From Streptomyces shenzhenensis (GTDB taxonomy: Bacteria > Actinomycetota > Actinomycetes > Streptomycetales > Streptomycetaceae): a stretch of DNA of 64,000 bases. A program made the translations under genes and the position numbers. This document shows, in pieces, positions 8,449-16,385 of this stretch. A model generated the notes under the pieces. That model was given only the letters and a program-made list of their open reading frames with translations, did no database searches and was not told the DNA's origin. Position 1 is the first letter of the stretch, and each line of letters begins with the position of its first letter. Where the stretch lies: positions 1 through 64,000 of the forward strand of contig NZ_JAJONF010000050.1 of NCBI RefSeq assembly GCF_021462265.1, written 5' to 3'.

Positions 8449-8862
8449 TCACGGCTCCTGCGGCGGCTCCGCCCAGGAGCCGGGCCACACCGCCTCGGCG
8501 GCATCGCTCTCGCCGGTGAGCGGGCCCTGCCCGCCGAACCCGTCGTCCGTGGCCCGTTTCGCGACCGTCGCGTACGGCGCCGGGCCGGCTGCCGGGCGGA
8601 ATTCATCGACTTGGCGGAACTGCCCGGTCACCGGCAGGTCGACGGACGCGACCAGGTACTGCCCGGGGCCGTACTCGTAGACCCGCTCGCCGAGGGCGAG
8701 GCGTTTGCCGCCCTGGGCGATCACGGCGAGCACCGTGCCGGACGTGGCGGGCGCCGGTGGCTCCGCCCGGTCGACCTTCGAGATCAGGACGCCGTCGACG
8801 GCGGTGGTCCAGTCGGGGCGGGCGTGCCGGTCCAGCAGGGTGCGGAGCTCATCGAGAGGCAT
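8449..8862 (-). pseudogene. Truncated AraC-type regulator (N-terminal domain only)
   Basis: About 137 residues. The first 95 or so match the N-terminal cupin-like domain of AraC_N regulators (TVLAVIAQGGKRLALGERVYEYGPGQYLVASVDLPVTGQ). A full protein would be near 300 residues with two C-terminal helix-turn-helix units; these are absent and the reading frame continues into an unrelated tail ending AEPPQEP. The gene therefore looks like a remnant after a deletion. It is divergent from the monooxygenase operon at 9007, which its intact ancestor may have controlled. Confidence 0.65.
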
Positions 8863-9006
8863 GCCTCCATTGCCGCATTGTCCCCGGTCATTACTCCCGA
8901 AGCTGCGAGGATCGTGCAAGTCCGGGCCACTATCGTTCTAACGTTTTCGCAGGTCAGAGCGGTTGAATGGAATCACTCCACTCCACCACCTGGAAGGAAG
9001 AACGTC

Positions 9007-9324
9007 GTGATCGCGACCTATGGCTTCAACGCCGTCCTGACCGCCGCGCCCGGAGCGGCCGACGAGCTCGTCGACCTGCTGCTCACCGGCCTGGACGAGG
9101 GCAGTCCCGGCGCGAGCGAACACTGCGTCGTCTACCTCGTCTCCCGTTCCGCCTCCGACCCCGACGTCGTGCACGTCACCGAGGGCTGGACCAGCGAGGA
9201 GGACCACCACCGGGTCTTCGCCGGGGACGCGGCCCAGGCCATCGTGGCGCGGATCGCCCCGCTGCTGGCCGGGGAGCCCGAGTACACCGACTACGTCCCG
9301 GTCCGCGGCAAGGCCGCCTTCTGA
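9007..9324 (+). CDS. Antibiotic biosynthesis monooxygenase (ABM) domain protein
   Basis: 105 residues from GTG, preceded by a strong purine-rich GGAAGGAAG. It is a single ABM ferredoxin-like barrel domain: two beta-alpha-beta units with HVTEGWTSEEDHHRVFAGDAA in the position of the conserved W/helix segment. Such small dimeric proteins act as cofactor-free monooxygenases on quinones or polyketides, or as heme/stress-related enzymes. It begins a three-gene plus-strand set with the hydrolase and the amidohydrolase, opposite the AraC remnant. Confidence 0.8.
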   Translation: MIATYGFNAVLTAAPGAADELVDLLLTGLDEGSPGASEHCVVYLVSRSASDPDVVHVTEGWTSEEDHHRVFAGDAAQAIVARIAPLLAGEPEYTDYVPVRGKAAF

Positions 9325-9386
9325 CCTCCCCGCACCACCCGAGACACCCCGGACAGGTTCCGAGACACCCCTGAAAGGCGACGATC

Positions 9387-10379
9387 ATGACCACCGCCCG
9401 CCCCGGACTGGACCCCGAGCTGCGTGAGCTGCTGGCCGGCATGCCCCTCATGTCCGAGCTCACCGAGGACCTCCTCGAGCAGGTGCGCCCGTACTCCTCC
9501 ACCCCCCTGGAGCCGCTGCTGGCCCACCGCGACGTCGACCGGCGCGAGATCACGGTGCCCGCCGAGGACGGCACCCCGATCCCGCTGACGGTCCTCAGCC
9601 CCGTACGCCCTGAGAACTCCCGCGGCCACGGGCCCACCGGCGCACCGTGCGTCTACTGGGTGCACGGCGGCGGGATGGTCATGGGCGACCGCTTCTCGCA
9701 GCTCGACATCCCGCTGGAGTGGCTGGACGAGCTCGGCGCCGTGGTGGTGTCCGTGGACTACCGGCTGGCACCCGAGGCCACCGGCACCACCCTGGTCGAC
9801 GACTGCTACCAGGGCCTGCTCTGGGTCGCCGGACACGCCGCCGAACTGGGCGTCGACCCCGAGCGGATCGTGGTCGCGGGCGCCAGCGCGGGCGGTGGAC
9901 TCGCGGCCGGCGTCACCCTGCTGGCCCGTGACCTCGGCACCCCCGCCCTCGCCGGGCAGGTGCTGATCGGCCCCATGCTCGACCACCGCGACAGCACCAC
10001 GTCCAGCCGCCAGTACACCGGGGTGCCCGGCGTCTGGACGGGTGAGATGAACGCCTTCGGGTGGCGCTGTGTCCTCGCCGGCCTCCCCGACGGCGAGGTG
10101 CCCGCGTACGTCTCGCCCGCGCTGGCCGACGACCTCTCGGGCCTGCCGGCCACCTATGTCGACACCGGCTCCGCCGAGGTCTTCCGCGACGAGGACACCG
10201 ACTACGCCGTCCGTATCTGGGCGGCCGGCGGCCAGGCCGAGCTCCATGTCTGGGCGGGCGGCTGCCACGGGTTCGACGCCCTGTACCCGCAGGCGGAGAT
10301 CTCCGCCACGGCCCGCCGGACCCGCACCGAATGGCTGGCCAGACTGCTGCGGACTCGACGGTCACCGCTCGCGTCGTGA
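9387..10379 (+). CDS. Alpha/beta hydrolase, HSL (hormone-sensitive lipase) family
   Basis: 330 residues. The oxyanion-hole motif HGGGMVMGD and the nucleophile elbow GASAGGG define the HSL/type IV esterase family. A catalytic Asp near the EVFRDEDTDYA segment and the His in GGCHGFDA complete the triad. The start ATG follows GAAAGG. It is probably a cytoplasmic carboxylesterase for small acyl esters. It lies 62 bases after the ABM gene and 48 before the M20 gene, so co-transcription is likely. Confidence 0.9.
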   Translation: MTTARPGLDPELRELLAGMPLMSELTEDLLEQVRPYSSTPLEPLLAHRDVDRREITVPAEDGTPIPLTVLSPVRPENSRGHGPTGAPCVYWVHGGGMVMGDRFSQLDIPLEWLDELGAVVVSVDYRLAPEATGTTLVDDCYQGLLWVAGHAAELGVDPERIVVAGASAGGGLAAGVTLLARDLGTPALAGQVLIGPMLDHRDSTTSSRQYTGVPGVWTGEMNAFGWRCVLAGLPDGEVPAYVSPALADDLSGLPATYVDTGSAEVFRDEDTDYAVRIWAAGGQAELHVWAGGCHGFDALYPQAEISATARRTRTEWLARLLRTRRSPLAS

Positions 10380-10427
10380 TCCTGGACCCGACGGGTCGAC
10401 ACCCCATCCACTCCTGGAGACGACGCC

Positions 10428-11663
10428 ATGACCACCAGCCCCCTCCTGACCGGCCTGAGCGAGCGGCTGCCCGCGCTGCGGGCGCTGTACGAGGACCTGC
10501 ACGCGCATCCGGAGCTGTCCTTCCAGGAGGAGCGGACCGCGTCCGTGGCCGCGGGGCGGCTGCGGGAGCAGGGCTGGGAGGTCGCCGAGGGGGTGGGCGG
10601 CACCGGGGTGGTCGGGGTGCTGGCCAACGGGGAGGGGCCCGTCGTCCTGCTGCGGGCCGACATGGACGCGCTGCCGGTGCGGGAGGAGACCGGGCTGCCG
10701 TACGCCTCCACGAACGACGGGGTGATGCACGCCTGCGGGCACGACATGCACGTCACCTGGCTGCTGGGGGCGACCGGGCAGCTGGCGGCCCGGCGGGAGG
10801 GCTGGCACGGCACGGTCGTCGCCGTGTTCCAGCCGGCCGAGGAGGTCGGCGGGGCGCCGAGGATGCTCGCGGACCGGTTCGCGGAGCGGTTCCCGCGGCC
10901 GCAGGTGTGCCTGGCGCAGCATGTGGCGGCGGCGCCCGCCGGGCTGGTCGGGACCCGGGCGGGGGCGCTGATGGCGGGCGCGGACAGTCTGCGGGTCACC
11001 CTGTTCGGCCGGGGTGGCCACGGCTCCACGCCGGAGGCGACCGTCGACCCGGTGGTGCTGGCCGCGGCCGTGGTGATGCGGCTGCAGACGGTCGTCTCCC
11101 GGGAGGTGGCCGCCGGCCAGCAGGCCGTCGTCACGGTCGGCTCGATCCACGGCGGGACCAAGGACAACATCATCCCGGACACCGTCGAGCTGGAACTCAA
11201 CGTCCGCTCCACCACCCCGGCCGTACGGGAGCGGGTGCTGACGGCGATCGAGCGGATCATACGGGCCGAGGCGGCTGCCTCCGGCGCTCCCAAGGAGCCG
11301 GAGATCGTCCCCGTCGACTCCTTCCCGGTCACCCACAACGACCCCGCCGCGACCGAGGCGGTACAGACCGCCCAGGCCGCCGAATTCCCCGGCCTCACCT
11401 TCGAGTTGACCTCACCCGTCCCCAACAGCGAGGACTTCGGCGCCTTCGGCACGGCACTGGACGCGCCGTCGGTCTTCTGGTTCGTCGGCGGCGCCGACCA
11501 CGCCCTCTACGAGGGCGTCGACCTGGAGGCCCTGATCCACGACGGCATCCCCGCGCAGATCCCCTCCAACCACTCCCCGCGCTTCGCCCCCGTCCCCGAC
11601 CCGACCATCGAGACGGGCGTACGGGCCCTGCTCGCGGCGGCGGCCCACTGGCTCGCCCCCTGA
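10428..11663 (+). CDS. M20 family amidohydrolase (hippurate hydrolase/IAA-amino acid hydrolase type)
   Basis: 411 residues. This is a di-metal amidohydrolase of the M20D type, cleaving N-acyl amino acids. Visible motifs are the N-terminal DLHAHPELSF, DMDALPV, the metal-binding CGHDMH, the catalytic Glu pair in FQPAEEVGG, and the dimerisation-domain segment GRGGHGSTPE. The start follows CTGGAG. As third gene of the operon with an esterase and a monooxygenase, it suggests breakdown or trimming of an acylated small molecule, but the substrate is unknown. Confidence 0.9.
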   Translation: MTTSPLLTGLSERLPALRALYEDLHAHPELSFQEERTASVAAGRLREQGWEVAEGVGGTGVVGVLANGEGPVVLLRADMDALPVREETGLPYASTNDGVMHACGHDMHVTWLLGATGQLAARREGWHGTVVAVFQPAEEVGGAPRMLADRFAERFPRPQVCLAQHVAAAPAGLVGTRAGALMAGADSLRVTLFGRGGHGSTPEATVDPVVLAAAVVMRLQTVVSREVAAGQQAVVTVGSIHGGTKDNIIPDTVELELNVRSTTPAVRERVLTAIERIIRAEAAASGAPKEPEIVPVDSFPVTHNDPAATEAVQTAQAAEFPGLTFELTSPVPNSEDFGAFGTALDAPSVFWFVGGADHALYEGVDLEALIHDGIPAQIPSNHSPRFAPVPDPTIETGVRALLAAAAHWLAP

Positions 11664-11735
11664 CCCGCCCGGCGCGGCACGCCCGCCGCCGGTGAGCGGA
11701 AGCCGACCGGAGCGGGTGCCGGCCGGGCCGGTCCG

Positions 11736-14468
11736 CTACGGGCGGGGGGCGGGCTGCTCCAGGGCCGGACGCAGGTCCGTGCGGCGGCGGATCCCCAGCT
11801 TGCGGTAGGCGTGCGTGAGGTGGGTCTCCACGGTGCGGCGGGCCAGATGGAGCAGGGCCGCGATCTCCACGTTCGTGCGGCCCTCGGCGGCGAGTTCGGC
11901 GATCCGCCGCTCGCTGCCGGTGAGGGAGGCGGCGCCCGTGCGCCGTCGGGGGGAGCGGGCGCCGCCCTTCCGCAGGATCTGCTCGGTCAGCTCCAGGAGC
12001 CTTGCGGCGCCCAGCCGTTCGGCGTGCTCGGCGGCCTCCCGCAGGCAGTCGCGGGCGCGGGCCGCCTCACCGGCGGCGGTCAGCCGGCGGCCCAGCGCGA
12101 TCAGGGCCAGCGCCGGCTCGGTACCGGCCGGGCCGCAGTCCCGCAGCAGCCCGACGGCCTCCTCGGTGAGCTCCAGGCCGCGGCGGCCGCCGATCGCCGT
12201 GCCGAGGACGCGCAGCGCCCGGCCGACCGTGCGCGGGGTGCCCCAGACCCGGGCCAGCCGCAGCTCCTCCTCGGCCAGGGCGACGGCCTCCAGCGGGCGG
12301 TCCAGGGCCAGCCGGCACTCGGCGGCGGCCGTCCGCCAGGGGGTGACCACCGGGCTGATCACCTCACGGGCCGTCTGGCGGCGGCCGCACTCCAGGAAGT
12401 CGTGCAGCGCGGCCGCCGGGTCACCGGTGGCGGCCCGCACCACGCCCCGCGCGAACAGGAACCGGTTCAGCTCCCAGGAGTCCGGTGCCTCCCGCAGGTC
12501 GATCCCGGCGACCAGGTCCGCGGCCTGTGCGCCGCGGCCGGTCTCCACGAGCGCGATCAGCGTGTGCGCGTGGGCGTTGGTGGGGGCGACCGGGCCGGGG
12601 ACGGCGGCCAGGCGGGCGTAGTCGGCGCGCGCCCCGGCGATGTCCGTACGGCAGTTGAGCAGGGCCTGGTGCATGGGGTGCAGCAGGTCGGGGCGCTGCC
12701 CGGCCAGGCCCCGGTCCACCAGCCGGTCGGCCTCGTCGAGTTCGTCGGCCCACTGGGCGACCGTGGCCGCCGTGCCGACGAGGAACGGCTCGGTGAGCGG
12801 GTCGGCGGGCTCGGCGAGCAGGGTGCGCAGCCGCCGCATGGCGTCCCGGGCCGAGGTGAGGCCCGCGGAGGCCGCGTGCCGCACCAGCAGGGCCTGGCCG
12901 GCCGTGCCGACCAGCTCCGGGGAGCGGTCGGCGGTCTCGGACAGCCGCCGGTAGACCTCCTGGCGTACCTCCTGGTCCTCGTCGGACAGGAGCACCGAGG
13001 CGGTGTGCAGGGTGCGGACCAGGTCGGGGTGGCCGTCCAGTTCGCCGTCCACGGAACGCAGCAGCTCGACGGCCTTGCGAGTGCGGCCCCGGCCGGTCAG
13101 CGCGGTGCCCAGGGCGACGGCGGCGCGCACCCGGTCCTGCGGGGCGGCCGGCATCCGGACCGCCTCGGCGAGCCGCGGGATCGCGGCGGTGGAGCGGGGC
13201 GCCGCGTACTCCAGGGAACCGAGCTCGGTCAGCAGCCGCTGCCGGCGGTCGTCGGGGAGGGGCTCCTCCAGGGCGCGGCGCAGATAGGCGACGGCGTCCT
13301 CCGCGCGGTCCTCGTAGAGGGCGACGGCGGCCGCGTCCTGGAGCAGCGCCACCGCCCAGGGGGCGTCCACCGGGCCGGTCGCGAGCAGGTGGCCGGCCAC
13401 GGCCTCGGCGGGGGCGTCCTGGCGCAGCATCGCCTCGGCGATCGCCCGGTGTGCGGTGCGGCGGCGGGCGGCGGGGACGCCGGTGAGGATCGCGTCGCGC
13501 AGCAGGGGATGCGGGAAGTGCGGGCGGCCGTCGGCACCGAGGGTGAGCATGCCGAGGCTGGTCATGGCGGTGAGCCAGCCGGCCACCCGGATGGGGTCGG
13601 CGTCGGCGAGTTCGGCGAGGAGCGGGGTGATCTCGTTCTCCGGCAGGCCGGTGCCGGGCGCTTCCTCCAGGACGGCGAGGGCGCGGGCCACCTCGGTGGT
13701 GGCCGGTCCCGCACTGTCCAGCCACCACTGGACGGCGGCCGGGTACGCGCCCGGGTAGAGGGCGGCGGTCGTCTCGGGCACGTCTCGGTGGCGGCTCTCG
13801 TCGAGGTCGTCGAGGAGGGCCTCCAGCAGCAGGGGGCTGCCGGCGGCGGCCTGCACACAGGCGTCGGTCCACAACGGGGACGCGGCGGGGAACCTGGCGC
13901 GTACGCGGGCGGCGGCGGCCGCGGGGGCGAGGGGAGTGAACGTGTGGGTCCGCACGAGTGCCGGCGGCAGGGTGTGGGCGAAGCCGGGAGCGGGCGGATC
14001 GAGGTCGTACTGGCTGCGTTCGCTGACGACGAGGAGGATCGGTAAGCGGTCTATGTGCCGGGCGGACTCCACGAGCCAGCGGCGCGAGGGGGCGTCGGCG
14101 AGGTGGACGTCGTCCACGGCGACGAGCAGGGGCGAGTCCTCGGCGTAGCCGCGCAGCACCCGCCAGAGCCCGGCGGCGGTGGCGCGCTCGTCCCCGTCCA
14201 CCGCGAGGTCGGCGAACTCGGGGACCGGGCCGAGGAGGTGCAGGACGGTCGCGAAGGAGATGGCGGTGTCGCCGGGCGAGCAACGAGCGCGCAGGACCTT
14301 CAGACCGAGCGCGGCCGCCTGCTCGGCCGCGGCCTCCAGGACGGTGGTGCGTCCGGTCCCGGTGGCCCCCCGCAGCAGCACGAGCCGACCGCCACCGGTT
14401 CGCGTGCGCTCGGCCTCCTCGGCCAACAGGTGGATGGCGGCGGCGAGTTCAGGGGACGGACGGGTCAT
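11736..14468 (-). CDS. LuxR-family ATPase regulator (LAL type) at the CIS locus
   Basis: About 910 residues. The start ATG 14468 follows GGAG at seven bases, although the frame is open much further upstream. The N-terminal NTPase has Walker A GATGTGRTT (residues 34-42) and Walker B LLVAVDDVHLAD. A long TPR-like helical middle follows, then a C-terminal LuxR helix-turn-helix beginning LTGSERRIAELAAEGRTNVEIA. LAL regulators activate transcription in response to an effector and ATP. It is divergent from the second LuxR gene and borders the CIS operons, as an analogous large LuxR gene does in S. coelicolor, so control of the injection system is likely but inferred. Confidence 0.85.
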   Translation of the reverse strand: MTRPSPELAAAIHLLAEEAERTRTGGGRLVLLRGATGTGRTTVLEAAAEQAAALGLKVLRARCSPGDTAISFATVLHLLGPVPEFADLAVDGDERATAAGLWRVLRGYAEDSPLLVAVDDVHLADAPSRRWLVESARHIDRLPILLVVSERSQYDLDPPAPGFAHTLPPALVRTHTFTPLAPAAAAARVRARFPAASPLWTDACVQAAAGSPLLLEALLDDLDESRHRDVPETTAALYPGAYPAAVQWWLDSAGPATTEVARALAVLEEAPGTGLPENEITPLLAELADADPIRVAGWLTAMTSLGMLTLGADGRPHFPHPLLRDAILTGVPAARRRTAHRAIAEAMLRQDAPAEAVAGHLLATGPVDAPWAVALLQDAAAVALYEDRAEDAVAYLRRALEEPLPDDRRQRLLTELGSLEYAAPRSTAAIPRLAEAVRMPAAPQDRVRAAVALGTALTGRGRTRKAVELLRSVDGELDGHPDLVRTLHTASVLLSDEDQEVRQEVYRRLSETADRSPELVGTAGQALLVRHAASAGLTSARDAMRRLRTLLAEPADPLTEPFLVGTAATVAQWADELDEADRLVDRGLAGQRPDLLHPMHQALLNCRTDIAGARADYARLAAVPGPVAPTNAHAHTLIALVETGRGAQAADLVAGIDLREAPDSWELNRFLFARGVVRAATGDPAAALHDFLECGRRQTAREVISPVVTPWRTAAAECRLALDRPLEAVALAEEELRLARVWGTPRTVGRALRVLGTAIGGRRGLELTEEAVGLLRDCGPAGTEPALALIALGRRLTAAGEAARARDCLREAAEHAERLGAARLLELTEQILRKGGARSPRRRTGAASLTGSERRIAELAAEGRTNVEIAALLHLARRTVETHLTHAYRKLGIRRRTDLRPALEQPAPRP

Positions 14469-14639
14469 GCCTGGCTCCTCGCGGTGCGCTGGTGGGTCTG
14501 AGGGGTTAGAGCGGGTGGGGGTGGGAGAGGTTGTGAGAGGCGGGGGCGGACGGTGGGTTTGTTGCGGGGGCGGCACATTTGATACGGGGCTGTGGAGGTG
14601 GGGCGGGGGGTGCCTGGGGCGGTGGGTTCCCTGCGGGCC

Positions 14640-14775
14640 GGTGGGGGTTGCTCGCGCAGTTCCCCGCGCCCCTTTTCGGGTGGGACCAGTGGACCCACCT
14701 TCTTGGGGGCGCGGGGCCGCATCGGATATGCGGCTGCCGCCGCGTGGGCGCGACCAGCCACCACGCACCCGCGGG
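14640..14775. repeat. Interspersed palindromic element with 11-bp stem
   Basis: CCCCGCGCCCC (14662-14672) pairs with 14706-14716, and inside it a 9-bp arm (14679-14687, one mismatch) pairs with 14691-14699 around a 3-base loop. The left side matches, with changes, the element found at 18407-18435, 36288-36316 and 40202-40230; the right side matches, inverted, the block at about 40315-40375. It fills much of the 471-base gap between the two divergent LuxR genes. The rest of the gap holds no gene I can support. Confidence 0.7.
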
Positions 14776-14939
14776 GGCCCACCACCCCAGGCACCCCCCA
14801 CCCGGCCCCCGAACATCTCGTGGTCCTTGTCGTGGTGGTCCACGATTGTTTTTGCCCCTTCGGCCACAGCAGGCTGGTCACTCACGTCCGTCACTGTTTC
14901 CCGCAGGGGTGACGGGCACGTGGACATAGGGGAAAGCGA

Positions 14940-15590
14940 TTGGTCGGCAACAACCCATTCGCAGCCGTCGGCCGTACGCCCGTGGCGGTGTACGCACCCG
15001 ATCCGATCTCCCGGGAGGGCGCGCTCAGCCAGTTGCGGCGCCACCCAGAGGTCGAGGTGCGCGATGAGTCCGAGACCGGGCCCGGCACGGTGGCGCTGCT
15101 CATCTGTGACAGCCTCGACGAACCGGAACTGACCCGGCTGCGCCGGGTGGTGCGCAGCGAGGGGGCGCGGGCCGTACTCGTGGTCGGGACGCTGCGCGAG
15201 AGCGAGTTGCTCGATGTGATCGAGTGCGGGGTCGGGGCCATCGTATGGCGCCACGAGGCCACCGAACTCCGGCTCGTGCAGGCCGTGCTCGCGGCCGCCC
15301 GGGGCGACGGCGACCTGCCGGCCGACCTGCTCGGCCGGCTCATCAACCAGGTCGGCACCCTGCACCGCAGCGCCGCCGGCCGTCCGGGCGCCCCGGCCGC
15401 CGGGCTGTCCGCCCGTGAGGTGGACGTACTGCGACTGGTCGCCGAGGGACTCGACACCGGGGAGATCGCCAGCAAGCTGTCCTACTCCGAACGCACCGTC
15501 AAGAACGTCATGCACGGGCTGACCACCCGACTGCATCTGCGTAACCGGGCCCACGCTGTGGCCCATGCCCTCCGGGAAGGCTACATCTGA
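14940..15590 (+). CDS. LuxR/NarL-type regulator with receiver-like N-terminus
   Basis: 216 residues, starting at TTG 14940 after AGGGGAAA. The C-terminal third is a LuxR DNA-binding domain (LSAREVDVLRLVAEGLDTGEIASKL, then SERTVKNVMHGL). The N-terminal part has receiver-like spacing (AVYAPDPISREG; ALLICDSLDEPEL; VLVVGTLRE) but lacks the usual acidic pair and the typical Asp-x-x-x-Pro loop, so it may be an orphan regulator not controlled by phosphorylation. It precedes the DUF4255 and ATPase genes by 135 bases and no kinase is adjacent. A role in CIS control is likely from position. Confidence 0.8.
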   Translation: MVGNNPFAAVGRTPVAVYAPDPISREGALSQLRRHPEVEVRDESETGPGTVALLICDSLDEPELTRLRRVVRSEGARAVLVVGTLRESELLDVIECGVGAIVWRHEATELRLVQAVLAAARGDGDLPADLLGRLINQVGTLHRSAAGRPGAPAAGLSAREVDVLRLVAEGLDTGEIASKLSYSERTVKNVMHGLTTRLHLRNRAHAVAHALREGYI

Positions 15591-15725
15591 CCGATCGGGC
15601 AGCGGGCACCGGTTCCGGGGCAGGCCGGTCTGCCCGGCCGTGCCTGCGGGAGCGGTGGGGGCGAAGGGCAGGATGGACGTGAGTGCCGAGGGGTCCGCGC
15701 GGGGCCATGGGGTGGTGAGTACGGC

Positions 15726-16385
15726 GTGATCCACGAGGTGGACCAGGTGCTGCGGAACCTGCTGACCGGTGGTGCGCTGGCGGGCTCCGGCATCGAGGTC
15801 TCCTTCGACGCCCCGACCCGCGACTGGTCGGCCCGCCGCAACGGACCGGTGATCAACAGCTATCTGTACGACATCCGGGAGGACGTCAATCGGCGCCAGC
15901 GCGGGCACATCGACGTCCGGGACGAGCGGGACGTCGTGGTCAAGCGCCGCCAGCCGCCCCGGTGGTTCCGGCTGTCGTACCTGGTGACGGCGTGGACCAA
16001 GCGGCCCGAGGACGAGCACCGGCTGATCAGCGCCGTGCTCGCGACGCTGATCCCCCGTGAGCTGATCCATCCGTCCGAACTGCCGGGCTCCCTGGGCAAC
16101 CTGGGGCTGACGATCCCCCTCTCGTGCGCCGGCATCCAGACCGAGGCCCGCTCCCTCGCCGAGATCTGGTCGGCGCTCGGCGGTGAGCTCAAGCCGTCCC
16201 TGGACGTCGTGATCACGGCGCCGTTCCCGGCCTACCCCGAGTACGACGCCGGTCCGCCGGTCACCGAGGGCGCCGCCGTGCGCGTACGCGACGGGCTGGA
16301 CGATGCCGCGCCGGTGCTGGAGGAGCGGGCCCACCGGCCCGGCCAGGTCGCCGAGGCCGCGGCCGCCCGGAGGGACCGGGCGTGA
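15726..16385 (+). CDS. DUF4255 (Pvc16-like) CIS cap/tail-terminator protein
   Basis: 219 residues from GTG. DUF4255 proteins correspond to Pvc16/Afp16, which caps the end of the sheath-tube assembly and fixes its length. Family features seen are an N-terminal helix IHEVDQVLRNLL, the strand INSYLYDIREDVNRRQ and the central RWFRLSYLVTAWTKRPEDEHRLISAVL. The C-terminal 50 residues are Arg/Ala-rich and probably disordered. Its stop overlaps the ATPase start by four bases (GTGA), so the two are translationally coupled. Confidence 0.9.
   Translation: MIHEVDQVLRNLLTGGALAGSGIEVSFDAPTRDWSARRNGPVINSYLYDIREDVNRRQRGHIDVRDERDVVVKRRQPPRWFRLSYLVTAWTKRPEDEHRLISAVLATLIPRELIHPSELPGSLGNLGLTIPLSCAGIQTEARSLAEIWSALGGELKPSLDVVITAPFPAYPEYDAGPPVTEGAAVRVRDGLDDAAPVLEERAHRPGQVAEAAAARRDRA

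Noticed and set aside
14469..16334. A very long minus-strand open frame continuing upstream of the LAL regulator
   Set aside because: It covers the plus-strand LuxR and DUF4255 genes as an antisense shadow. The upstream part has no domain, and ATG 14468 has a proper ribosome site.
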